NCBI GenBank assembly: GCA_904419095.1
Contig: CAJFQT010000010.1
Coordinates: forward strand, 1 to 21,110
DNA from: an uncultured Clostridia bacterium
Lineage (GTDB): Bacteria > Bacillota > Clostridia > TANB77 > CAG-508
Direction: 5' to 3'
DNA: 21,110 nt
Below are positions 1 to 5,586 of the stretch, in pieces. A program made the position numbers and the translations under genes. The notes beneath the pieces are model-generated. The model made no database searches. It was not told the origin of the DNA and was given only the letters and a program-made list of their open reading frames with translations. Within the stretch, counting starts at the first letter, position 1. Each line of letters starts with the position of its first letter.

Positions 1-311
1 TAATACCAGAAGCACTAGGGATAAGCAACTTATCGACTTTGGTTTTTGGAATTTTATTGGGAATAATTACAATGATTTTTTGTGATATTATAGTTGAAAA
101 AAAATTTAAAAAGTTGACTAAAAAATTTACAGAAAGACAGGATTTGTTAAAAACAGGAATTATTATATCAATTGGCTTAGCAATTCATAATTTTCCAGAA
201 GGTTTAGCAATTGGTTCAGGTTTTGAAGCATCAATTACATTAGGCTTTAGCTTGGCATTGGCTATTTGCTTGCATGATATACCAGAAGGTATATTCCAAA
301 GTAGACAGTAG
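1..311 (+). pseudogene. ZIP-family metal transporter, 5' portion, interrupted by an integrated element
   Basis: Reads in frame 3 from the window edge, so the true start lies upstream. The translation has IPEALG, hydrophobic stretches, HNFPEGLA and then HDIPEG, the paired His/Glu metal-binding motifs of transmembrane helices 4 and 5 in ZIP (SLC39/ZupT-like) transporters, which move Zn or similar divalent metals across the membrane. Right after HDIPEG the family sequence stops and an unrelated tail (IFQSRQ) leads to a stop at 309-311. The missing remainder begins at 4511 in the same frame, so the gene was split by the 290-4510 insertion. As it stands the product lacks the last helices and is probably inactive. 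Excision would restore the reading through PEG-ISMAVP. Confidence 0.88.
281..289 (+). repeat. Left attachment-site core (attL), direct repeat with 4511-4519
   Basis: ACCAGAAGG occurs here and again at 4511-4519. In both copies it encodes the P-E-G of the ZIP helix-5 motif in the same codon phase. It marks where the chromosome joins the element. TAGACAGT lies 12 bases inside the element at 302-309 and pairs in inverted orientation with ACTGTCTA at 4492-4499, as expected for the two P half-sites of a serine-integrase attP. Confidence 0.75.
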
Positions 312-321
312 TTCTTACTTA

Positions 322-344
322 AAAGCCTCCTAAAAAGAGGCTTT
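322..344 (-). terminator. Hairpin, probable terminator of the small minus-strand gene
   Basis: An 8-bp perfect stem, AAAGCCTC paired with GAGGCTTT, with a 7-base loop. It sits 6 bases past the stop of the minus-strand gene at 351-512 and is followed on that strand by a short T run only, so it is a modest terminator candidate. It also lies near the left end of the element. Confidence 0.45.
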
Positions 345-350
345 AGTCAT

Positions 351-512
351 TTAGTTTTTATTTGTGTGATTGATGATAGCATCAAGTACTGATAAACAGC
401 ATCCTAATACTATAGCAGTATAAACACCAGATCTAATAGAATCAGAAATGGCCACAAATATGACAGAAGCAAGACTAATAATACATAAAATAATCATGAT
501 AATGTCTTTCAT
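351..512 (-). CDS. Small hydrophobic membrane protein, 53 aa, unknown function
   Basis: ATG at 510-512 is preceded on the minus strand by a perfect AGGAGG (complement of 519-524), six bases from the start codon. The product begins MKDIIMIILCIISLASVIFV and ends IINHTNKN. It has a first transmembrane segment at about residues 4-22 and a second hydrophobic stretch at about 30-47 containing a Cys-Cys pair, with a hydrophilic C-terminal tail. Holins and immunity-type peptides have this general shape, but I recognise no family. It is the outermost gene of the element and points toward its left end. The strong RBS and clean frame make it a likely real gene. Confidence 0.6.
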   Translation of the reverse strand: MKDIIMIILCIISLASVIFVAISDSIRSGVYTAIVLGCCLSVLDAIINHTNKN

Positions 513-800
513 AAAGTGCCTCCTTTTAGAATGAGAAGTATATAAACTATACTATAAAATTATTAAGTTAAAAAAAATATAACAGAAAATAAAAAGAAAG
601 TCAAGCGAAAAAGTATGAATGGTATGATAAAAATTACGATTAAAAATATAGTTATAATATTATCAAAAAATAAAAAGTAAAAGGATTTTTAAATTGTAAA
701 AAATAGAATTATAAAATCGGATGGTGATGATTAGATGTTATTGAGTAAAGTAAGTAATATCAATGAATAAATAAATTTTGGTAGACATTTTGAACTCAAC

Positions 801-842
801 TGGCTAGGAGTGTGAGAATGAAAACTATCATATTCCTAGCCA
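801..842 (+). other. Imperfect stem-loop, 15-bp arms
   Basis: TGGCTAGGAGTGTGA (801-815) pairs with TCATATTCCTAGCCA (828-842) with two mismatches around a 12-base loop. No T run follows, so it is not a typical terminator. Together with the terminator at 873-900 it could form part of a small structured RNA. Confidence 0.45.
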
Positions 843-872
843 AAAACTGTTATATGAAGAATATATATTTGG

Positions 873-910
873 AAGGATATGTAAAAAATACATATCTTTT
901 TTGTTTTTAT
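873..910 (+). terminator. Rho-independent terminator
   Basis: Arms AAGGATATGTA (873-883) and TACATATCTTT (889-899) pair with one G-U, and a T-rich tail runs to about 908. No protein gene ends just upstream on the plus strand, so it may end a non-coding transcript or insulate the recombinase region. Confidence 0.6.
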
Positions 911-1045
911 AGAAATTAGGGTAGAATTTTTTATAGAAAAGTAAAGTATATATTATAGAAGATATTATATGTTTATATTTAGAATAATCAAATTTTTAAC
1001 ACATATAAATTAAATAAATAAATTATTTAATAACAGGAGAAAAAT

Positions 1046-1153
1046 ATGAATGAGTCATTTAAAATAAATATATACTATGATGAAAAAGGCGAGAACTTAG
1101 AAAATTTAATAGAACATTTGATAATTAATATATTGGAGAAAAAATACATGTAA
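1046..1153 (+). CDS. Tiny ORF upstream of the recombinase, 35 aa
   Basis: ATG at 1046 follows AGGAGA (1035-1040) at good spacing. The product begins MNESFKINIYYDEKGENLEN and ends ILEKKYM. Short, acidic proteins of this shape (a KINIYYDEKGE-like strand and then an amphipathic helix) are often seen just before large serine recombinases in clostridial mobile elements, so I take it as a probable accessory ORF. That link is from memory of the pattern, not from a search. Confidence 0.5.
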   Translation: MNESFKINIYYDEKGENLENLIEHLIINILEKKYM

Positions 1154-1163
1154 ATTGTTAGAG

Positions 1164-1244
1164 ATGAATTGTGCAAATAAACTGAACAATTATAATAATC
1201 TAAAATTTTCATTACTTGAGCAGTTGAATTCACTTCCAAATTAG
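1164..1244 (+). CDS. Very short ORF before the recombinase, 26 aa
   Basis: ATG at 1164 opens a 26-codon frame ending at TAG 1242-1244; the product contains SLLEQLNSLPN. It starts 10 bases after the previous tiny ORF ends, but its RBS is weak. It overlaps the recombinase promoter at 1224-1251. It could be a leader peptide or chance, and the call is weak. Confidence 0.25.
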   Translation: MNCANKLNNYNNLKFSLLEQLNSLPN

Positions 1245-1251
1245 ATATAAT
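1224..1251 (+). promoter_or_regulatory. Sigma-A-type promoter for the recombinase
   Basis: TTGAAT (1224-1229), a 16-base spacer and TATAAT (1246-1251) lie 46 bases before the recombinase start. A transcript beginning near 1258 would carry the start-codon hairpin at 1274-1305. Confidence 0.55.
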
Positions 1252-1273
1252 AAAATTGAATTCAAATTATTAT

Positions 1274-1305
1274 CTCAAGCATGAAAAGGAGGTAAAATGC
1301 TTGAG
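1274..1305 (+). promoter_or_regulatory. Stem-loop enclosing the recombinase RBS and start codon
   Basis: CTCAAGCAT (1274-1282) is the exact reverse complement of ATGCTTGAG (1297-1305), which is the start codon plus the next two codons. The 14-base loop contains AAGGAGG. In RNA the start codon would be paired while the Shine-Dalgarno stays in the loop, a layout that could limit recombinase translation. Confidence 0.5.
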
Positions 1306-2864
1306 CAGATAGAAAAAACAATATATAAAGTAGCCATTTATATAAGATTATCAAAAGAAGATGTAGATAGAGGCTATGATGAAAGCGAAAGTATAAAAAA
1401 TCAAAGAACATTGCTAACAAAATATGTAGAAAATTTAGGATGGAATTACAAACTTATAGACATATACATAGACCAAGGTTTTACGGGAACAAACTTTAAC
1501 AGACCTGATTTTCAAAGAATGATAAAAGATATAGAACTTAGAAGAATAAACATGGTAATAACAAAAGACCTATCTCGTTTAGGTCGTGATTACATAGAAA
1601 CAGGAGAATACATAGAAAAGTGGTTTCCAGAAAAAAATGTTAGATATGTTTCTATAACTGATGGTATAGATACTTTTGCAAACAACAATGGCAATAATGA
1701 TATAGCACCTTTTAAATCCATATTAAATGATATGTATTCAAAAGACTTATCAAAAAAAATTAGGACAGCCTTACATACGATGCAAAAAGAAGGAAAATGG
1801 GTAGGTGGCAAAACAGCCCTAGGATATATGAAAGATCCTAATAATAAAAATAAATTAATCATTTGTGAGCCAGAAGCAAAAATTGTAAAAACAATTTTTA
1901 ATATGGCAATTTCACGGAAATCAAATAAGTTTAATAAGAGATTATCTAAATAATAATCAAATCCCTACAACAAGTCAAATAAGATACAATAAAGCAACAT
2001 TTTGGGAAAACAAAACTATAAAAAATATTCTAAAAAATCAAATATATTGTCGGCACTACAGTGCAAAATAAAAGAAGTAGGATAAATTATAAAAATAGAA
2101 AATTAAGACCAAACCCAAAAGAACAATGGAATATTGTAGAAAATACCCATGAACCAATTATAGATAAAAAAACTTTTGATATGGTACAAAAAATGCTAAC
2201 TACCCAAAGTTATAATCGAAATGAAAAGAAACATCAATTTTTGCTAGATGGTTTGCTAGTATGTTATGAATGTAAACACAAAATAGGTGTCAGAGCAAGG
2301 AAAAATGGAAGATTGGATATGATATGCAATAATTATCGTAGAAACTCAAAATTAGGACTTTGCACATCACATGGATTTAATTATGAACAATTAGAAAAAA
2401 TAGTTTTAGAGTATATAAAAAAATTGTTTCTAGAAATTGATAGTAAGAAAATAGAAATGAATATAAAAAATAATATATCAAAATATGATTATGGAAAAAT
2501 TTTTCAAAAGTTAGAAATAGAAATAAAACTCATAAATGATAATATCGACAAAATGTATGTTGATAAATTAAATGGGAAAATAAGTGAAGAAATGTATGAA
2601 AGGTTATTTAATAAATTTAAAAATGAGATAAAGCAAAAAGAAGAGGAATATATTGAATTAAAAAATGAACAAGAAAATAATTTAGATGATGATATAGAAA
2701 ACATTAAAAAATTGGTAAATGATTTTTTGGGATTAGAAAAGCCAACACCAGAAATAATGAAAGTTCTTATTAATAGAATTGAAGTACATCAAGATAAACA
2801 GGTAGATATTATTTTCAATTTTAAAAAATTAAATAATGCATATAATAAAAATAAAGGAATTTAA
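1297..2864 (+). CDS. Large serine recombinase, read through two CGG frame breaks
   Basis: Catalyses integration and excision of the element by recombining att sites through a Ser-linked intermediate. The start is ATG 1297 behind AAGGAGG (1286-1292). The resolvase domain has YIRLS with catalytic Ser19, ESIKNQ and LSRLGRDYIETG. A recombinase domain follows (GKWVGGKTALGYM). A C4 zinc ribbon (CYEC, then MIC and GLC) precedes a Lys/Glu-rich coiled coil and ends at 2864. The frame breaks at CGG 1915-1917 and again at CGG 2051-2053. Skipping the C each time gives 206 + 45 + 270 = 521 residues with continuous family-like sequence (GNQISLIRDYLNNNQIP, then GTTVQNKRSR), a normal size for the family. Read strictly in one frame it is a pseudogene of two ORFs (1297-1953 and about 2061-2864). 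Confidence 0.85.
1915..1918 (+). other. In-frame CGGA frame-break site 1 (recombinase)
   Basis: Zero frame reads ATT TCA CGG AAA and reaches a stop at 1951-1953. Dropping one C gives TCA-GGA-AAT and continues as the recombinase domain. The implied residue is glycine, which is common at this point of the family (…A-x-S/E-G-K/N…). Confidence 0.65.
2051..2054 (+). other. In-frame CGGC frame-break site 2 (recombinase)
   Basis: After the shift at site 1, the frame reads ATA TAT TGT CGG CAC and stops at AAA TAA shortly afterwards. Skipping the C gives TGT-GGC-ACT and continues GTTVQNKRSR to the end of the gene. The glycine matches the usual Y-x-G-x-x-V of large serine recombinases. Confidence 0.65.
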
Positions 2865-2995
2865 AATTATAAAATAAATACCATTTTAAAAAAATGCGGG
2901 TAGGTGCAATAAATTAAAATAGAAAAATATAAAATAAAAAATGATTTTTTTCGTGTCTACTTTCTTGACTCAGTACAATGATACCGATAAAGATG
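2865..2995. other. Intergenic stretch between recombinase and repeat array
   Basis: AT-rich with no gene. TGTCTACTTT at 2954-2963 is an exact inverted copy of AAAGTAGACA at 298-307 near the left end of the element, a possible recombinase-binding site or an older element boundary. Confidence 0.35.
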
Positions 2996-3064
2996 TTGAA
3001 AAATTACCAACAAAAACCTTGAAAAAATACCAATAGAAAACTTGAAAAAATACCAATAAAATGT
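2996..3064 (+). repeat. Three 23-bp tandem repeats overlapping the ATPase promoter
   Basis: Units start at 2996, 3019 and 3042, each beginning TTGAAAAA and followed by TACCAA plus an A-rich tail; the second and third are nearly identical. The third unit supplies the -35 box of the promoter at 3042-3070. Placement and regular spacing suggest operator sites for a repressor, perhaps the downstream gene product itself. Confidence 0.65.
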
Positions 3065-3070
3065 TATAAT
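3042..3070 (+). promoter_or_regulatory. Sigma-A promoter of the DUF4143 ATPase gene
   Basis: TTGAAA (3042-3047), a 17-base spacer and TATAAT (3065-3070), 31 bases before the start codon. The -35 lies in the last tandem repeat unit, so a protein bound to the array would cover the promoter. Confidence 0.7.
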
Positions 3071-3100
3071 ATTTATAAATACTTATTAAGGAGGAATAAA

Positions 3101-4369
3101 ATGTCTCTAAAAAAAGAAGGATATAAAGATAGAATTATAGATGATAAGATTAAAAAAAATTTAAAATTGTTTGGTGCAATAAGTATAGAAGGACCAAAAT
3201 GGTGTGGCAAAACATGGACAGCATTAAATCATGCAAATTCAGTGGTATACCTAAATAATGTTAGTAATAATTTTAATGAAAGAGCTTTAGCAAAAATGAA
3301 TGTCGATTTAATACTAAATAAAGAATATCCAGAACTTATTGATGAATGGCAAGAAGTACCAGCTATTTGGGATGGAATTCGTTTTAAATGTGACGAAGAC
3401 CAAAAAAGAGGAAAATACATATTAACAGGATCAGCAACACCAGTAACAAAAGATATCCATCATTCAGGAGCGGGAAGAATTTGTAGGATAAAAATGTATA
3501 CAATGTCATTATATGAATCTGGAGATTCCAGCGGAAAGGTATCATTAAAAAGTCTATTTGAAAATAATGTTAAAGACGAGCTAACAGGAAAAGTAGATTT
3601 AAAAAATTTAATTCAATTAATAATAAGGGGTGGTTGGCCACAGAGTATAGGAATGGGTGAAGAAGAAAGCTTAGAGCTAACACAAAGTTATATAAATGAT
3701 GTATTAAATTTTGATATTTCTAATATTGATGGAGTGACAAGGGATATTAATAAAATGCGAATGATATTGCGTTCATTAGCTAGAAATGAAAGTACTATTG
3801 TTAATAATAATACTATAATAAAAGATGTAAATGAAGATATGGATTTAGCAAGTAAAAATACAGTGTTAGATTATATAAATGTACTAGAAAAATTATATTT
3901 AATAGAAAACCAAATTGCTTTTAGCATAAACTTGCGTTCAAGTAGTAGGGTGGGCAAATCAGCTAAAAGACATTTTGTAGATCCATCATTGGTGTGTGGC
4001 ATATTAGGATTAACTTCCGAAAGTTTGTTAAATGATGTTAATTTTCTTGGATTTTTATTTGAAGCTCTTTGTGAAAGAGATTTAAGAATATATATAGAAA
4101 GTTACAATGGTAACTTATACCATTTTAGAGATAATACAACAGGATTAGAAATAGATTCAATAGTGGAGATGCCAAATGGCGAATATGGAGCGATAGAAAT
4201 AAAATTAGGAACAGATAAAATTGAGGAAGCTGCAACAAATTTATTAAAATTTAATAAATTAGTAGAGAAAAAACCAAAATTTTTGTGCATTATTAGTGGT
4301 TTATATGAAGCGATAATTAGAAGACCTGATGGAATATATGTAATACCAATAACAGCATTAAAAAATTAA
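3101..4369 (+). CDS. AAA-family ATPase with DUF4143 C-terminal domain
   Basis: 422 aa; ATG 3101 is preceded by AAGGAGG (3088-3094). The N-terminal AAA_14-type domain has a Walker A-like GPKWCGKTWT at about residues 28-37 and a Walker B-like LIDEWQEVPAIWD at about 79-91, followed by a sensor-like YILTGSATPV. The C-terminal DUF4143 part includes HFVDPSLVCGILG and ends with a PD-(D/E)XK-like pattern (GLEIDSIVE then AIEIKLG) found in many members. Proteins of this family are common and often multicopy in Clostridia and gut bacteria, and their biological role is not settled. The gene is intact, has its own promoter, and lies between two 23-bp repeat arrays, so it looks like a self-contained cargo module of the element. 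No in-frame CGG is present. Confidence 0.85.
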   Translation: MSLKKEGYKDRIIDDKIKKNLKLFGAISIEGPKWCGKTWTALNHANSVVYLNNVSNNFNERALAKMNVDLILNKEYPELIDEWQEVPAIWDGIRFKCDEDQKRGKYILTGSATPVTKDIHHSGAGRICRIKMYTMSLYESGDSSGKVSLKSLFENNVKDELTGKVDLKNLIQLIIRGGWPQSIGMGEEESLELTQSYINDVLNFDISNIDGVTRDINKMRMILRSLARNESTIVNNNTIIKDVNEDMDLASKNTVLDYINVLEKLYLIENQIAFSINLRSSSRVGKSAKRHFVDPSLVCGILGLTSESLLNDVNFLGFLFEALCERDLRIYIESYNGNLYHFRDNTTGLEIDSIVEMPNGEYGAIEIKLGTDKIEEAATNLLKFNKLVEKKPKFLCIISGLYEAIIRRPDGIYVIPITALKN

Positions 4370-4373
4370 AAAT

Positions 4374-4442
4374 ATCACGGAATGAAATTAACAAAAATCA
4401 CGGAATAGAAACTAAAGATATCACGGAATGAAATTGATAAAA
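4374..4442 (+). repeat. Three 23-bp tandem repeats at the right end of the element
   Basis: Units start at 4374, 4397 and 4420, each beginning ATCACGGAAT, with AT-rich remainders that match in part. The array starts just after the ATPase stop codon and ends about 70 bases before the attachment core. The period equals that of the array at 2996-3064, but the sequence differs. Possible recombination-directionality or accessory-protein binding sites. Confidence 0.65.
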
Positions 4443-4449
4443 AAGGCGA

Positions 4450-4476
4450 AATAACTCAAAATAAAAATGAGTTATT
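4450..4476. other. Stem-loop near the right end of the element
   Basis: AATAACTCA (4450-4458) pairs with TGAGTTATT (4468-4476) across a 9-base A-rich loop, followed by CAAAAAATTC. On the minus strand the stem runs into weakly T-rich DNA. It may be a terminator for transcription entering or leaving the element, or part of the attachment region. Confidence 0.4.
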
Positions 4477-4510
4477 CAAAAAATTCGAATAACTGTCTAA
4501 ATCAGAATCA

Positions 4511-4519
4511 ACCAGAAGG
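4511..4519 (+). repeat. Right attachment-site core (attR), direct repeat with 281-289
   Basis: ACCAGAAGG, in the same ZIP codon phase as the left copy. ACTGTCTA at 4492-4499 lies 11 bases inside and is the inverted partner of TAGACAGT at 302-309. Joining the element ends gives a near-symmetric attP: ACTGTCTA, 11 bases, core, 12 bases, TAGACAGT. Confidence 0.75.
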
Positions 4520-4682
4520 AATATCAATGGCAGTACCTATGAAAAATGGTGGAATGAAGAAATCAAGAGTCATCTTTTATGTGATTTTGTCAGGAATTAC
4601 TACAGGATTAGGAGCATTAGTGGGAGCGATTGTAGGTCAGATTTCAGAAGTTATAATAGCACTATGCTTAAGTTTTGCGGCA

Positions 4683-4686
4683 CGGA
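4683..4686 (+). other. In-frame CGGA frame-break site 3 (ZIP transporter)
   Basis: Zero frame reads GCG GCA CGG AGC. Skipping the C gives GCA-GGA-GCA-ATG, that is A-G-A-M of the conserved AAGAM segment in ZIP proteins. The glycine is well conserved in the family. Confidence 0.7.
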
Positions 4687-4883
4687 GCAATGTTATATAT
4701 TGTATCAGGAGAATTAATACCAGAATCTAATCAGTTGTATAGTGGAATGATGACTGGTCTTGGTAACATAGTAGGATTTTTAATAGGAATGTTTGCAATG
4801 TTAATATAAAGTTATATTAAGTTAAAAAACTTAAGAGTAAAAAATTAATGAATATTTGTAATAATAAATGGAGGAAAATAAAA

Positions 4884-5354
4884 GTGAAAATAATGTTTAT
4901 ATGTACAGGAAATATATGCAGAAGTGCAATGGCAGAAGCATTATGCAAAAAAAGAATAGAAGAAAAAAATTTAAAAAATATACAAGTATATTCTTGTGGA
5001 GTTTATGCACAAAATGGAGATGTTCCTACATGGGAAGCAAAATCTGTGATGAAAGATGAATATGATATAGATTTAAGTAAGCATAAAGCGACAAATATAT
5101 ATAATTCAAAAATTAAGGAAATGGATTTAATATTGTGTGCAACAACCAGCCATAAACATGCAGTAATAGATATGTATCCAGAACTTAAAGATAAAGTATA
5201 TACAATGAAAGAATATGTTAATTATAACAGAAAATATCACGATAGCATAAATATAAAAGACCCATGGGGATATGATATAGAAACATATAGATTTTGTGTA
5301 TCAGAGATAGAAGAATGTATAGATTTGATGTTGAAACAAATTTTTAAAGATTAA
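4884..5354 (+). CDS. Low-molecular-weight protein tyrosine phosphatase
   Basis: 156 aa with a GTG start at 4884, nine bases after GGAGG (4870-4874). The ATG 36 bases upstream in the same frame has no RBS, and the family N-terminus begins at KIMFICTGN. The CX5R phosphatase loop CTGNICRS places nucleophile Cys7 and Arg13, and DPWG at residue 126 carries the general-acid Asp. The length is typical of the family. Such enzymes (YwlE/arsenate-reductase-like) remove phosphate from protein Tyr or Arg residues in the cytoplasm; which one cannot be told from sequence alone. It begins 74 bases after the ZIP gene and ends before a strong terminator. Confidence 0.9.
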   Translation: MKIMFICTGNICRSAMAEALCKKRIEEKNLKNIQVYSCGVYAQNGDVPTWEAKSVMKDEYDIDLSKHKATNIYNSKIKEMDLILCATTSHKHAVIDMYPELKDKVYTMKEYVNYNRKYHDSINIKDPWGYDIETYRFCVSEIEECIDLMLKQIFKD

Positions 5355-5451
5355 CACTTCATATAGGTTGTAATTTATACTTTTTTTAAAAAAGTTAAAT
5401 TTAAGATATGACGCTAAAAATAACAATTAGTATAAGTAAAGAATGAGATAT

Positions 5452-5497
5452 ACCATAAAAAGTTAGAAAAATTTTCCAACATTTTATGGTGTATTTT
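5452..5497 (+). terminator. Rho-independent terminator after the phosphatase gene
   Basis: Long stem: ACCATAAAAAGTTAGAAAA (5452-5470) pairs with TTTTCCAACATTTTATGGT (5472-5490) with small mismatches, followed by GTATTTTGT. Confidence 0.65.
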
Positions 5498-5522
5498 GTA
5501 TAAAATAATCATTTAATTTTCC

Positions 5523-5551
5523 TTGATTTTTTTTTGTAGATATAGTAAAAT
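5523..5551 (+). promoter_or_regulatory. Promoter of the pcrA gene
   Basis: TTGATT (5523-5528), a 17-base spacer and TAAAAT (5546-5551), 35 bases before the start codon and just after the preceding terminator. Confidence 0.55.
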
Positions 5552-5586
5552 ACAAACAGAATTTTGAATAAGAATGGAGTAGATAA

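Larger units (their letters stand above)
513..1045. other. Gene-poor AT-rich stretch inside the element with two hairpins
   Basis: No ORF of convincing size on either strand. It holds an imperfect 15-bp inverted repeat at 801-815/828-842 and a terminator-like hairpin at 873-900. A 33-codon ORF could begin at ATG 818 behind AGGAG (806-810), but it runs through both hairpins and has no recognisable product. The stretch could encode a small RNA ending at the 873-910 terminator, but no clear promoter was found for it. Confidence 0.4.
290..4510 (+). mobile_element. 4.2 kb serine-recombinase integrative element inserted in the ZIP transporter gene
   Basis: The boundaries are set by the host gene: ZIP coding sequence stops at 289 and resumes at 4511 after the repeated core ACCAGAAGG, in frame. 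In order the element has a minus-strand small membrane protein, an AT-rich stretch with two hairpins, two tiny ORFs, a large serine recombinase (the likely integrase and excisionase activity), and an AAA/DUF4143 ATPase between two 23-bp tandem repeat arrays. No relaxase, coupling protein, replication or phage structural gene is visible, so it is not a complete conjugative element or prophage. It may be a minimal integrative element mobilised by others. The recombinase reading frame is broken twice at CGG codons, so whether it works depends on how CGG is read. Confidence 0.82.
4511..4809 (+). pseudogene. ZIP-family metal transporter, 3' portion, with a CGG frame break
   Basis: Continues the gene cut at 289: PEGISMAVPMKNGGMKKSR, then a hydrophobic helix (LSGITTGLGALVGAIVG), then ALCLSFAA. 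At CGG 4683-4685 the zero frame leaves the family sequence and stops at 4728-4730. Skipping one C gives GAMLYIVSGELIPES, a well-conserved ZIP helix, and continues to the stop at 4807-4809, the natural C-terminus. The upstream ATG at 4467 lies inside the element and gives a meaningless N-terminus, so this part has no proper start of its own. Apart from the insertion and the CGG break the sequence shows no other decay. Confidence 0.85.

Noticed and set aside
1951..1953. Stop-codon readthrough or recoded TAA to explain the split recombinase
   Set aside because: The family sequence leaves the frame at the CGG 36 bases before the stop, so a frame change and not stop readthrough is required.
1297..2864. 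Recombinase as a simply decayed pseudogene
   Set aside because: Not ruled out, but both breaks are the same CGG +1 type as in radC and ZIP and there are no other stops or deletions, so the common cause is preferred.
2996..3064. CRISPR array
   Set aside because: Units are 23 bp and adjoin without spacers, and the last one forms a promoter; no cas gene is present.
4374..4442. CRISPR array or plasmid iterons
   Set aside because: Only three contiguous imperfect units, no spacers, and no replication gene nearby.
4467..4510. ATG at 4467 as a real start giving an 87-aa protein
   Set aside because: The first 15 codons are element-end sequence with no RBS. The rest is the ZIP C-terminal part, which needs the 5' piece before 289.
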